DNA of 64,000 bases from Blastococcus sp. URHD0036 (GTDB lineage: Bacteria > Actinomycetota > Actinomycetes > Mycobacteriales > Geodermatophilaceae), in contig NZ_JNIK01000013.1 in the NCBI RefSeq assembly GCF_000701365.1, positions 62,001-126,000 on the forward strand. Reading direction: 5' to 3'. This document shows positions 49,931-58,049 of this stretch, piece after piece (the stretch's first letter is position 1; the number at the start of each line of letters is the position of its first letter). A program made the position numbers and the translations under genes. Below the pieces are notes generated by a model. It was not told the DNA's origin, ran no database searches, and worked only from the letters and a program-made list of their open reading frames with translations.

Positions 49931-51808
49931 TCAGCCGAGGGCCGGGGTCACCGCGTCGGAGTCCGCGCGGTCGTGCGGCGCGAAGCCGGCCCGCGCGGCC
50001 CACGCCGGGTCCTCGCCGGGGTCGACGGGCTCGATGCCCTCCTCGATGGCCTTGATCTGCAGCGCCATGAACTTCGAGTAGTAGCGCGCCATCCGGATGA
50101 AGCCGGTGCCGAACCACAGCCCCGGCTGGGCCGATCGCCGCCAGGTGTTCGCGTACTCGCCGTCCGCCGCGCGGCCGTAGGCCTTGTCGATCCTCGCCGC
50201 CGCGGTGCCGAGGGTGGGCCGGATGGACGCCCACAGCCAGTCGTAGCCCGTCGCGAAGACGATGAGGTCCAGCTGCAGCTCGGAGCCGTCGCTGAAGACG
50301 CCGGTCCGCCCGTCCCGGATCTCGACGAGCTCCACACCCTGCTTGACCTTGATCGTCCCGTCGGCGATCAGCTGGGCCGCGCCGATGTTGATGTGGTAGC
50401 TGTCCTTGCCGACCGCGATGGAGCCGTAGATCCCCCCGCCGTCGGCACCCCAGTCCAGCTTGAAGCCGCGGGCCACGAGCGCGTCGAGCAGCTCCTGGTC
50501 ATCTTTCGCCGCCAGCTTCACCAGCTTCTTCTGCAGCTCGTCGGACAGCGCGTTCGGCAGCGCATAGGCCATCTGGTCGGCGTAGTCCGGCGGCACGGTG
50601 GTGTCCTCGTGGAACAGCCCGGCCCAGATCTTGTGGTAGGTCGGGAAGTCCACGACGTAGGTGGAGCTGCGCTGCAGCAGCGTCACGTCGGTGCCGTGCT
50701 CGGCGAGGTCGTGCGCGATCTCGTGGCCGCTCACACCGGCTCCGACCACGAGGGCGGTCTTGCCCGGGTGGCGGTCGCCGTCCTGGAACGCGTCGGAGTG
50801 CGTGTACACGCCGGTGAAGGTCTCCAGCCCCTTGATCGCGGGGATCCGGGGGTTGCCGTAGAGGCCGGCGGCGACGACGAAGTGCCGCGGGTGCAGCTCC
50901 CGGATCGAGCCGTCCTCCCGGCGGACGCGGACCGTCCAGCGCTGGGCCGACTCGTCGTAGTGCGCGTTGACGAACGTGGTCGAGGTCCACACGTTCAGGT
51001 CCAGCAGCGTCACGTAGGACTCGAGGAACTCCGCGAACTTGTCCTTCGGCGTGTGCTCGGTCCAGGTCGGCGGGAGCGGCAGGTAGGGCAGGTGGTCGCC
51101 GTACACGCTGCTGTGCAGCGCGAGCGAGGCGTAGCGCTTGCGCCAGGTGTCCCCGACCCGCGCCTCGCGGTCGATCACCAGCGTCGGCACGTCCAGTGCC
51201 TGCAGCCGCGCGGCGATGGACAGCCCGTTGTGCCCGGCGCCGAGCACGAGCACCGCCGGCTCGGAGTCCTCGAAGGCCAGCTGCTTCTGCCGGTCGGCGC
51301 TCCAGCGGGTGCGGTTGGGGACGTTGCCGTGGACCTTCCCGGTCGGGCGGTGGTGACGGATCCGCTCGGGGTGGCCCTGCAGCCCCTCCACCTGGCTCTG
51401 GAACACGGTCGCCAGCGGGCGCCCGGTCGCCGTGCTGAGCCGGACGTGGCCCCGGTCCACCCGGTCCCTGGTGGTGAAGTCGAAGAAGGCCGCGATCTCG
51501 CCGTTGAAGACGAAGGCCGGCTGGTCGGTGTTCAGCCGGAAGTCCCGGGCCTCGGCCGCCTTCGCGAGCTCCAGCAGCCGCGGGACCAGCTCCGCCCGGC
51601 CGATCTTGTGGCTGAAGTCCCACGTGAAGGCCATGAAGTCCCGCCAGGAGGCGTCCTCCGCGAACAGGGCCTCGAGCTCCGGGGCGGACCCGCGCTCGAG
51701 CGCCGCCCCCAGGGCCGCGACCCAGGCGGCGGCGACGGCGGCCACGTCGTCGGTGGACGCGGCCTGCGACGCGAGGTCCTGGGTGCTCTGCTGCAGTGTG
51801 TCGGTCAC
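49931..51808 (-). CDS. NTF2-like domain fused to flavin-containing monooxygenase
   Basis: A 625-residue protein. Residues about 20-160 form an NTF2/SnoaL-like domain (AFVFNGEIAAFFDFTTRDRVDRGHV). The FMO domain has FAD fingerprint VLGAGHNGLSIAA (188-200), linker FTGVYTHSDAF (FxGxxxHSxxF) and NADPH fingerprint VVGAGVSGHEIAHDL. Homologues are YUCCA-like monooxygenases that oxidise ketones, amines or thioethers. GTG at 51808 has GGAGGACAGG upstream. It is in line with the KstD-like gene (94-bp gap), so probably cotranscribed. The NTF2 fusion suggests that the SnoaL pair elsewhere in the cluster may also act with an FMO. Confidence 0.9.
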   Translation of the reverse strand: MTDTLQQSTQDLASQAASTDDVAAVAAAWVAALGAALERGSAPELEALFAEDASWRDFMAFTWDFSHKIGRAELVPRLLELAKAAEARDFRLNTDQPAFVFNGEIAAFFDFTTRDRVDRGHVRLSTATGRPLATVFQSQVEGLQGHPERIRHHRPTGKVHGNVPNRTRWSADRQKQLAFEDSEPAVLVLGAGHNGLSIAARLQALDVPTLVIDREARVGDTWRKRYASLALHSSVYGDHLPYLPLPPTWTEHTPKDKFAEFLESYVTLLDLNVWTSTTFVNAHYDESAQRWTVRVRREDGSIRELHPRHFVVAAGLYGNPRIPAIKGLETFTGVYTHSDAFQDGDRHPGKTALVVGAGVSGHEIAHDLAEHGTDVTLLQRSSTYVVDFPTYHKIWAGLFHEDTTVPPDYADQMAYALPNALSDELQKKLVKLAAKDDQELLDALVARGFKLDWGADGGGIYGSIAVGKDSYHINIGAAQLIADGTIKVKQGVELVEIRDGRTGVFSDGSELQLDLIVFATGYDWLWASIRPTLGTAAARIDKAYGRAADGEYANTWRRSAQPGLWFGTGFIRMARYYSKFMALQIKAIEEGIEPVDPGEDPAWAARAGFAPHDRADSDAVTPALG

Positions 51809-51902
51809 TGTTCCTGTCCTCCGGACGGGTTCTCGGTCTCGGTTCGGGGAGCGCCCGCACGCGCCTGCGCGATGAGCGGGCGGCAGGGGCTCGGGGACGT
51901 GG

Positions 51903-53543
51903 TCACGGGGTGCCCGCCGCGGCGACGGCCGCGCGGTCGCGGACGGCGGCCCGCCCGGCGTAGAGGCCCCACACGCCGGCCACCGCGAGCGTCGCCCCGG
52001 CGCCGCCGTAGACCATGCCGGCCGGGCTGGCCATCGCGTTGCCGGCCGCGTACAGCCCGCCGATGACGTCGCCGTCGACGTCGAGGACCCGCCCCTCGCG
52101 GTCGGTGCGCGGGCCGCCCTTGGTGCCCAGCGCGGAGATCGCCACCTCGACGCCGTAGAACGGGCCGGTCTCCACCGGGCCCAGCGTCGAGAACGGCGAG
52201 TCGGGGTCGCCCATCCGGCCGCCGGGGAAGCGGTCGAACGCGCTCTCCCCCCGACCGAAGTCCGGGTCGACCCCGGCACGGGCGTTCTCGTTGAACCGGT
52301 CGACCGTGGCGCGGAACTCGCCTGCCGGGACCCCGAGGGCCTCGGCGAGCTCCTCCAGCGTGTCGGCGCGGGTCACCCAGGCCGGCAGCTCGGCGCCCGG
52401 GGCACCGCCGAGGACGCCGAACCGGTCGACGGTGGACCGGTCGAACACCATGTACGCCGGCACGTTGAGGTAGTCCAGCTTCGACTCGTCGAGCCGGTGG
52501 AAGGCGCCGCCGATGGCGTTGTAGTTCGCGGCCTCGTTGGCGAAGCGGCGGCCGTAGCGGTTGACCATGATGGCGCCGGGCAGCGCCCGCTCCCGCGAGG
52601 CGAGCAGGCCGTTGCGCCCGCCGTCGCGACGCGTCCCCGGCGACAGCACGATCGGCGACCACCAGGCCTCGCGCATGTTGCCCAGCTGCGCGCCGATGCG
52701 CATGGCCATGCGCAGACCGTCGCCCGTGTCGGTCGGCGCACCGAACGGCTCGGTGAGCGGCCCGCGCAGGAAGTCGCGGACCAGGGCGCGGTCGTACTCG
52801 AAACCGCCGGTCGCCAGGACGACGGCGCCGGCCCGGAGGCCGTGCACGCCGTCGGCGTCCTCGACCTCGACCCCGGTGACGGCGCCGTCCTCGGTCAGCA
52901 GGCGCAGGCCGCGGGTCCGGGTCGCGATGTGCACACCCCGCTCCAGGCACGCCTTGAGCAGGCCGCCGACGAGCGCCCGGCCCAGGCCCTCGAGCCGGGC
53001 CTCCTCACGCTCGGCGAGCACCTCCGGCGTCAGCGAGCCGGTCCCCCCGCCCAGCGGCGTCTCGGCGATGAGCATCCGGCGGACGTCACCGGCGATGCGG
53101 TCGACCCACTCCTCCATGCCCACGAACGAGAAGAAGTCCGGCTCGATCGAGCGGCCCCCGCCGGGCATGCCACCGGGGTGCTCCGGGTGGTAGTCGGGAT
53201 AGCCCTCCACCAGGCGCAGCCGCAGCTCGGTGTTCGCCTCGAGGAAGTCGACGAACTGCGGGCCGCCGTCGACCAGCGCCTCGGCGAGCTCGGGGAGGAT
53301 CAGCCCGTTGGACAGGCTGGCCAGGTACTCCAGACCGCGCTCGCGGGAGTCCTCGATCCCCGCCGCGCGGGCCGGCTGGTTGTCGGGGAACCAGATCGTT
53401 CCGCCGGACAGCGCCGTCGTCCCGCCGAGCAGCTCCGCCTTCTCGAAGAGCGCGACACTGCCGCCCTCCACAGCCGCCGCGAGGGCCGTGGTCAGCCCCG
53501 CCGCTCCCGATCCGAGGACCACCACGTCGTAGGTCTGTCGCAT
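51903..53543 (-). CDS. FAD-dependent oxidoreductase, 3-ketosteroid-delta-1-dehydrogenase-like
   Basis: A 546-residue FAD-binding flavoprotein: VLGSGAAGLTTALAA (FAD fingerprint near residues 9-23), ELLGGTTALSGGTIWFP, VLATGGFEYD (second FAD motif), and GGLYAAGNAMASPAGMVYGGAGATLAVA at the C-terminus. These features are those of the KstD/fumarate-reductase-like family that dehydrogenates 3-ketosteroids or other cyclic ketones. The conserved catalytic tyrosines of KstD were not checked residue by residue. It has its own promoter-like AT-rich region upstream. It is in the operon downstream of the P450 and ferredoxin. Confidence 0.85.
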   Translation of the reverse strand: MRQTYDVVVLGSGAAGLTTALAAAVEGGSVALFEKAELLGGTTALSGGTIWFPDNQPARAAGIEDSRERGLEYLASLSNGLILPELAEALVDGGPQFVDFLEANTELRLRLVEGYPDYHPEHPGGMPGGGRSIEPDFFSFVGMEEWVDRIAGDVRRMLIAETPLGGGTGSLTPEVLAEREEARLEGLGRALVGGLLKACLERGVHIATRTRGLRLLTEDGAVTGVEVEDADGVHGLRAGAVVLATGGFEYDRALVRDFLRGPLTEPFGAPTDTGDGLRMAMRIGAQLGNMREAWWSPIVLSPGTRRDGGRNGLLASRERALPGAIMVNRYGRRFANEAANYNAIGGAFHRLDESKLDYLNVPAYMVFDRSTVDRFGVLGGAPGAELPAWVTRADTLEELAEALGVPAGEFRATVDRFNENARAGVDPDFGRGESAFDRFPGGRMGDPDSPFSTLGPVETGPFYGVEVAISALGTKGGPRTDREGRVLDVDGDVIGGLYAAGNAMASPAGMVYGGAGATLAVAGVWGLYAGRAAVRDRAAVAAAGTP

Positions 53544-53580
53544 CGCACGCCCTCACCGCTCCGGGGATCTGCGTTCGCAG

Positions 53581-53594
53581 TTTGCACAGCAATG
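53581..53594. promoter_or_regulatory. Motif shared with the amidohydrolase promoter
   Basis: TTTGCACAGCAATG, in an AT-richer gap, lies 38-51 bp upstream of the KstD-like start. A near copy, TTTGCACACCATTG (12 of 14 bases), lies at 57513-57526 upstream of the amidohydrolase. Both genes are on the minus strand, so this may be a shared activator site or promoter element. Confidence 0.35.
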
Positions 53595-53658
53595 TTCATA
53601 GATAGCTACAGGCGAGAGTAGGCAGCGGTCCCGGCGCCCGCAAGGGCCCTCGGGAGGC

Positions 53659-53862
53659 TCAGTCGTCGTCCTCGCCGGCCACGCTGAGGGCCCCGGTCGG
53701 GCACGCCGAGATGGCGTCCCGGACCTCCTCCTCGGTGCCGCCGTCCGGGTCGAGGACGTAGGCGATGGTCGCGTCGTCCTGGGCGAAGGTCCGCGGCGCG
53801 TAGATGGTGCACTGACCCGACCCCATGCACAGGTCGCGGTCCACACGGATGTCCAGGGTCAC
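53659..53862 (-). CDS. [3Fe-4S] ferredoxin, P450 redox partner
   Basis: A 67-residue bacterial ferredoxin with only three cluster cysteines, Cys12, Cys18 and Cys54 (CMGSGQC...CP), the pattern for a [3Fe-4S] cluster. GTG at 53862 has GAGGAGGGCC upstream. It lies 23 bp after the P450 gene and passes electrons to it. A ferredoxin reductase gene is not in the window. Confidence 0.92.
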   Translation of the reverse strand: MTLDIRVDRDLCMGSGQCTIYAPRTFAQDDATIAYVLDPDGGTEEEVRDAISACPTGALSVAGEDDD

Positions 53863-53885
53863 CGGCCCTCCTCGGTCGGTCGCCG

Positions 53886-55163
53886 TCACTGGGTGAACTC
53901 GAGGTGCAGCGTCATCAGGCCGCGGAACATGAACGTCGGCATGTAGTCGTAGTGGCGCGCGCCGGCCGGGCCGTGGTGGGCCTCGGAGATGGCGATGTCC
54001 GTGGTCCGGTCGAACAGCCGCTCGATGGAGATGCGGACCTCCGAGCGCGCCAGCGGCGCCCCCGGGCAGGTGTGCACGCCGTGGCCGAAGGCCACGTGCC
54101 GCCGGACGTTGGGCCGCTCGAGGTGGAACTCCATCGGGTCCTCGAACTGGCGGGGGTCGCGGTTGGCCGCCCCGTTCGCCAGGAAGACGCGCGTGCCGGC
54201 CTTCAGCTCGACGCCGCCGAGGGTCGTCGTCCTGCGGACGAGGCGGAAGGCGCCCTTGATCGGCCCCTGGGTCCGCAACACCTCCTCGAGGAAGCGTGGG
54301 ATCAGCGCACGGTCGGCGCGCAGCGCCTTCTGCAGCTCGGGGTCCTCGGCGATGATCTGCAGGGCGGTGCCCAGCAGCCGGACGGTGGTCTCCTGGCCGG
54401 CGGCGAAGAGGTTGGACGCGATGCGCGCGACCTCGATCGGCTCCGGCACGGTGCCGTCGGGGAACGTCGACTGGGCCATCCCGGTGAGGACGTCGCTGCG
54501 CGGCTCGCGCCGGCGGTCCTCGATCGCCGCGACGAAGTAGTCGTACAGGGGGGCCAGCGAGTGGTGGGCCGACTTGTCGTGCAGTTCGGTGCTGCCCACG
54601 ACTCCGCCGCCACCCATCCCGACCAGGGAGAGCAGCCGCTGGTGGTCGGACTCGGGCACCCCGAGCAGGTCGGCGATGATCAGCAACGTGTAGGGCTGGG
54701 CGTACTCGTCGATGTACTCGCAGGTGCCCTCGGCGAGGACCACGTCGAGCTGGCGGTCCGTCTGCCGCCAGATGAACTCCTCGTTCTGCTGCAGCCGCTT
54801 GGGGGTGATGAGCCCCATCAGCAGGGCGCGGTGCGCCGTGTGCAGGGGCGGGTCCCAGGCGACGATCTGGTCGGACTGCGGCCACGCCGAGCGGTGCTCC
54901 TCGACGAGGGCGGTGATGTCGTCACCGGACACCTCGACGTCCGCGGGGAAGGGCGATCGGGGCCCGGCGACGATGTTGGCCGAGGAGAAGGTGTCGGGGT
55001 CCCGCCAGACCGCGAGCGCCTCCTCGAACCCGGAGACGATGGCGCAGCCGTACCGCGGCTCGATGTACACCGGGGCGGCGCGCACGAGGGCGTCGTAGTA
55101 GGCGTAGGGGTCCAGCGCCGTGGCCTGGTCGGTGAAGTGGTCGATCGCGGTCACGTCGGTCAT
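53886..55163 (-). CDS. Cytochrome P450
   Basis: A 425-residue bacterial P450, cytosolic. I-helix AGQETT (255-260) with the Glu-Thr pair in place of the usual Asp-Thr, EEVLR (293-297) for ExxR, and heme-binding FGHGVHTCPG (359-368) with Cys366. It probably hydroxylates an unactivated C-H bond of the pathway substrate. It lies between the carboxymuconolactone-decarboxylase-family gene and its ferredoxin. A second P450 of the island at 58050 has a different I-helix and is under operator 1 instead. Confidence 0.93.
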   Translation of the reverse strand: MTDVTAIDHFTDQATALDPYAYYDALVRAAPVYIEPRYGCAIVSGFEEALAVWRDPDTFSSANIVAGPRSPFPADVEVSGDDITALVEEHRSAWPQSDQIVAWDPPLHTAHRALLMGLITPKRLQQNEEFIWRQTDRQLDVVLAEGTCEYIDEYAQPYTLLIIADLLGVPESDHQRLLSLVGMGGGGVVGSTELHDKSAHHSLAPLYDYFVAAIEDRRREPRSDVLTGMAQSTFPDGTVPEPIEVARIASNLFAAGQETTVRLLGTALQIIAEDPELQKALRADRALIPRFLEEVLRTQGPIKGAFRLVRRTTTLGGVELKAGTRVFLANGAANRDPRQFEDPMEFHLERPNVRRHVAFGHGVHTCPGAPLARSEVRISIERLFDRTTDIAISEAHHGPAGARHYDYMPTFMFRGLMTLHLEFTQ

Positions 55164-55242
55164 GCGTCGGCTCCAGTCGTGCTGTCAGCGGTCGTCGGGA
55201 GGGGGACGTGCGCCGGGGAGGTGTCCCGCGCGCCAGAAGGGG

Positions 55243-55893
55243 TCATCGACGCTCCTCCGGCGCGAACCCCTGGGCGCCGTCGTCGAGCTCGACGCCGAAG
55301 TTCTCGAGGGCCAACCCGAGCGCGTCGTAGGCGGCGACGGTGAAGACGAGGTCCATCACCTGCCGGCGGTCGAGGCGCTCCGACAGCGCCGCCCACACGT
55401 CGTCGCTGACGTAGCGGGTCGCGCACAGCTGGTCGACCGCGCGCAGCACGAGGGCGTCGGTGGCGTCCCAGACCGGGGAGTCGGGCCCCTCCTCCAGCGC
55501 GGCGATCTCCTCCTCGCTGATCCCCAGGCGTCGCGCCATGGCCACGTGCTGGGCCCACTCGTACTCGCTGCGCCGCAACCAGGCGGTCCGCACCGTGACC
55601 ATCTCGCGGACGCGCGGCGACAGGGTGGAGGTGAAGAGGTGGTTCTGGAAGTGGAACCAGCCCGCCATGAGATCCGGGTGCTGGCTGAGGACGCCGATCA
55701 GGTTGCCCGGCTTGCGGCTGCGCCGTCGGGCCTTCGCCTCGTCAGCGGCGGCCGCGGCCGCCTCGGCCGTCGGCGCCCCGTCGCCCGTCCGCGCGAGGGG
55801 CTCGTCCCTCGGAGGCCGCAGCACGCGCACGGCGGCGAGCACCTCCGGACCCCACTGGTCGACCGGGAGGGGTGGGACGCGGGGCTCGCTCAC
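55243..55893 (-). CDS. Carboxymuconolactone-decarboxylase-family protein
   Basis: A 216-residue helical protein of the AhpD/CMD family. It lacks the CxxC of AhpD peroxidase; the region NLIGVLSQHPDLMAGWFHFQNHLF and VREMVTVRTAWLRRSEYEWAQHVAMA are the typical CMD core with conserved Glu and His. It may be a lactonase/decarboxylase-like partner or a dehydrogenase-associated protein. Start GTG at 55893. Promoter region holds operator 2 site F, and it leads the leftward operon CMD-P450-ferredoxin-KstD-like-FMO. Confidence 0.82.
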   Translation of the reverse strand: MSEPRVPPLPVDQWGPEVLAAVRVLRPPRDEPLARTGDGAPTAEAAAAAADEAKARRRSRKPGNLIGVLSQHPDLMAGWFHFQNHLFTSTLSPRVREMVTVRTAWLRRSEYEWAQHVAMARRLGISEEEIAALEEGPDSPVWDATDALVLRAVDQLCATRYVSDDVWAALSERLDRRQVMDLVFTVAAYDALGLALENFGVELDDGAQGFAPEERR

Positions 55894-56030
55894 GCGCCGC
55901 CCCCCGGGGCTGCGCCGCTGCGCCCGCCCTCCGGAACCGCTGCACTCCTCCGAGCTGCCACGTCCTCGCCCCACATCTGCGTCGATGTGCGCACCCGGAC
56001 AGCAGCGCTGTCATCGAGGCGGCATTTCCG

Positions 56031-56051
56031 TACCGACCGGTTGGTCTAATT
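56031..56051. promoter_or_regulatory. Operator 2, site F
   Basis: A long copy beginning TACCGACCGGTTGG and ending TCTAATT, 138 bp upstream of the CMD gene start on the opposite strand. ACCGACC/GGTTGGT forms a symmetrical core. It differs from site E at two of 21 positions. Confidence 0.65.
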
Positions 56052-56139
56052 CAATCTGACAGACGTGCCGGGCACCGTCAAGGCGCCGCCGCCGCCTCGC
56101 CGGAGGGCGCGACGGGCACCGCTTCCCGGGCACGGCGAC

Positions 56140-56183
56140 GAACCGCCCCGGGCCCGAGGTGGTCCTCGGATCCGGGGCGGTTC
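56140..56183 (-). terminator. Terminator of the amidohydrolase gene
   Basis: A perfect 12-bp inverted repeat (arms 56140-56151 and 56172-56183) with an inner CGAGG/CCTCG stem, about 30 bp after the amidohydrolase stop on the minus strand. Confidence 0.7.
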
Positions 56184-56212
56184 CCACCCGCCGTGGCGGG
56201 CATGTCAGCCGG

Positions 56213-57496
56213 TCAGACGGACGCCGGCTCCGGGGCCGGCGCCAGCTTCTTGCTGGTGTCGAGGCCGACGACCCCGGCGAGCGTCCCGCCGAGGATGGCG
56301 GCGCGGTCCTCGTCGGACACACCCTCGAAGTTCTCCGCGATGCAGTCCGCGCTCTCGCGGAAGGTGCCCTCGGCGTGCGGGTAGTCGTTGCCCCACATGA
56401 TCGTCGACAGCCCGGTGATGTGGCGGGCCTTGACGGCCGTCGGGTCGTCGGCGAACTGCACGTGGATCTGGCGCTGCACGTACTCGCTGGGCTTGAGCGG
56501 CAGCGGCCACTTGGTGTTGATGTTGAACAGGCGGCCCATCGTGGGCTGGTCGGTCGGCGGGCGCGAGTCGTCCCAGAAGCCGAGCCACCAGTTCTCGTCC
56601 TGCCCGGTGCCCTTGCGCCAGGCCCGGTCCATGAAACCCATGTAGGACACCAGCCAGCCGGCGCTGAACTCGACCAGGTTGAAGTGCAGGTTCGGGAAGC
56701 GCTCGCAGGCGCCGCTGCTGATCAGGGCGGCGATGATGTTCTGCGGGCTGGCCGCACCGGTGTTGCCGCCGCCCCGCGTGCGCTGGGTCGCCATCTGGTC
56801 GGTCAGCTGACCCTTGCCCATGTTGACGGCCATCATCAGGCCCTTGACGGTGCTGGCGGTCTGGGACTGCCCCTCGTCCACCTTCACGCCACCGGTGGCG
56901 ACGTGGAAGAAGACGGGCAGGCCGTGCGCCTGGGCCGCCGCCCACACCGGGTCGTACTCGCGCGACCAGTAGGGCATCGGCGGGACCTCGGGCAGCAGGA
57001 CGGCCTTGAAGCCCAGCCGGGCCACGCGCTCGATCTCGGCGACCGCGTCAGGGATGTGCGTGAGCGGGATGGCCGCCGTCGGGACCATGCGGTTGCCGTA
57101 CGGCAGGTACCGCTCGGCGACCCAGTCGTTGTAGACGCGAGCGTGCGCCATCGAGAGCTCGTGGTCGTCGGTGAAGAGCACGAACAGCGACAGGTTCGGG
57201 AACATCACCGCGGCGTCGACGCCGTCGAGGTCCATGTCGCGCATGATGTGCTCGGGCTCCCCGTCCGGGGTCGGGCCGCCCTTCTGCCGGTACTTCGAGA
57301 TCGTCCAGCCGTCGAAGCCGATGGTGTGCAGCTTCTTGAACTCGGTGTGACCCCCCGGGACGATCGGCTCGTCGAGGGAGAACTCCTCCTCCCACAGCGC
57401 GCGCTCGCGCAGGTGGACGGGCAGCCGGGTCTTGAACAGGTCGACGGGCTCGATGATGTGCGCGTCCCCCGACACGACGAACTCCTTGAAGGCCAC
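56213..57496 (-). CDS. Amidohydrolase family 2 (TIM-barrel metal-dependent hydrolase)
   Basis: A 427-residue protein of PF04909 type. VVSGDAHIIEPVDLF is the opening with DAH in place of HxH; VFFHVATGG (barrel histidine), NLVEFSAGWL and STIMWGNDYPHAEG (catalytic Asp and His) follow. These are the features of the family's decarboxylases and hydrolases such as those in aromatic or steroid ring degradation. GTG at 57496 has GAGAGGATCG upstream. It is divergent from the ferredoxin-P450 operon across a 330-bp region with operator 1. The amidohydrolase at the left window edge is of the same class. Confidence 0.9.
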   Translation of the reverse strand: MAFKEFVVSGDAHIIEPVDLFKTRLPVHLRERALWEEEFSLDEPIVPGGHTEFKKLHTIGFDGWTISKYRQKGGPTPDGEPEHIMRDMDLDGVDAAVMFPNLSLFVLFTDDHELSMAHARVYNDWVAERYLPYGNRMVPTAAIPLTHIPDAVAEIERVARLGFKAVLLPEVPPMPYWSREYDPVWAAAQAHGLPVFFHVATGGVKVDEGQSQTASTVKGLMMAVNMGKGQLTDQMATQRTRGGGNTGAASPQNIIAALISSGACERFPNLHFNLVEFSAGWLVSYMGFMDRAWRKGTGQDENWWLGFWDDSRPPTDQPTMGRLFNINTKWPLPLKPSEYVQRQIHVQFADDPTAVKARHITGLSTIMWGNDYPHAEGTFRESADCIAENFEGVSDEDRAAILGGTLAGVVGLDTSKKLAPAPEPASV

Positions 57497-57826
57497 GGCG
57501 ATCCTCTCGCTATTTGCACACCATTGGGCGACATCTGCATGGCCAAGGTAATGCAGCTCACGTGGCAGAGCAAGGGCCCAGGGGCACCGTGGCAGAGCGG
57601 GCGGCCTGATGACGTCGACCGACCGCCCGGCGCATCGGATCTGACTTCCCTCACGCCGACTCTGGCTATCCAGAACGTTGTTCTGGCATGCTCCCCGACG
57701 TCGAGAGACCTGGGCCACACCGGGCCGCGTTCCCCACCGGCCGGAGCGGCGCCGTGCGCCCTCCGGCCGGCCTGCTCGTCTCGGCACCAGCTCGGTCCGT
57801 CGTCCCCATCCCGCGAGGAGCCCGCC
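57497..57826. promoter_or_regulatory. Divergent promoter region, amidohydrolase / ferredoxin-P450 operon
   Basis: A 330-bp gap without a gene. It contains the TTTGCACACCATTG motif (57513-57526), an inverted CTGCAT/ATGCAG (57535-57556), a direct repeat CGTGGCAGAGC (57561-57571 and 57588-57598), and the perfect operator 1 copy at 57670-57686. Confidence 0.6.
57670..57686. promoter_or_regulatory. Operator 1, perfect palindrome
   Basis: CCAGAACGTTGTTCTGG: a perfect 7-bp inverted repeat with a GTT centre. It lies 141 bp before the ferredoxin start and 174 bp before the amidohydrolase start, in the divergent control region. This is the best copy in the window and defines the consensus. Confidence 0.75.
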
Positions 57827-58018
57827 GTGAAGGTCACCGTCGACTCGACCGTCTGCCAGGGACACACGCTGTGCGCGATGACCGCGCCCGACCTCTTCGT
57901 CCTGAGCGACGAGGACGGGCACGCCGCCGCGGCCGTCGACGCCGTCCCGCCGGGGCGCGAGGAAGCCGCCCGGGAGGCGGCGCGGACCTGCCCCGAGCAG
58001 GCCGTCGCACTCAGCTGA
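57827..58018 (+). CDS. [3Fe-4S] ferredoxin, P450 redox partner
   Basis: A 63-residue ferredoxin with three cluster cysteines, Cys10, Cys16 and Cys55 (CQGHTLC...CP), the [3Fe-4S] pattern. GTG at 57827 has GCGAGGAGC upstream. It precedes the P450 gene by 31 bp and supplies it with electrons. The motif and size match the ferredoxin at 53659, but its P450 is of a different subgroup. Confidence 0.92.
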   Translation: MKVTVDSTVCQGHTLCAMTAPDLFVLSDEDGHAAAAVDAVPPGREEAAREAARTCPEQAVALS

Positions 58019-58049
58019 GCCCACCCGTCATCGAGAGTTGGAGACAGCC

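Larger units (their letters stand above)
55894..56212. promoter_or_regulatory. Intergenic region with operator 2 and a terminator
   Basis: A 319-bp gap. It contains operator 2 site F at 56031-56051, on the upstream side of the CMD gene, and a terminator hairpin at 56140-56183 for the amidohydrolase entering from the right. No gene is seen. Confidence 0.6.

Noticed and set aside
51903..53543. Calling the flavoprotein a true 3-ketosteroid dehydrogenase and the island a steroid degradation cluster
   Set aside because: Only general KstD-family motifs are seen, and no hsa, mce or kshA/B genes are present in the window, so the substrate is left open.
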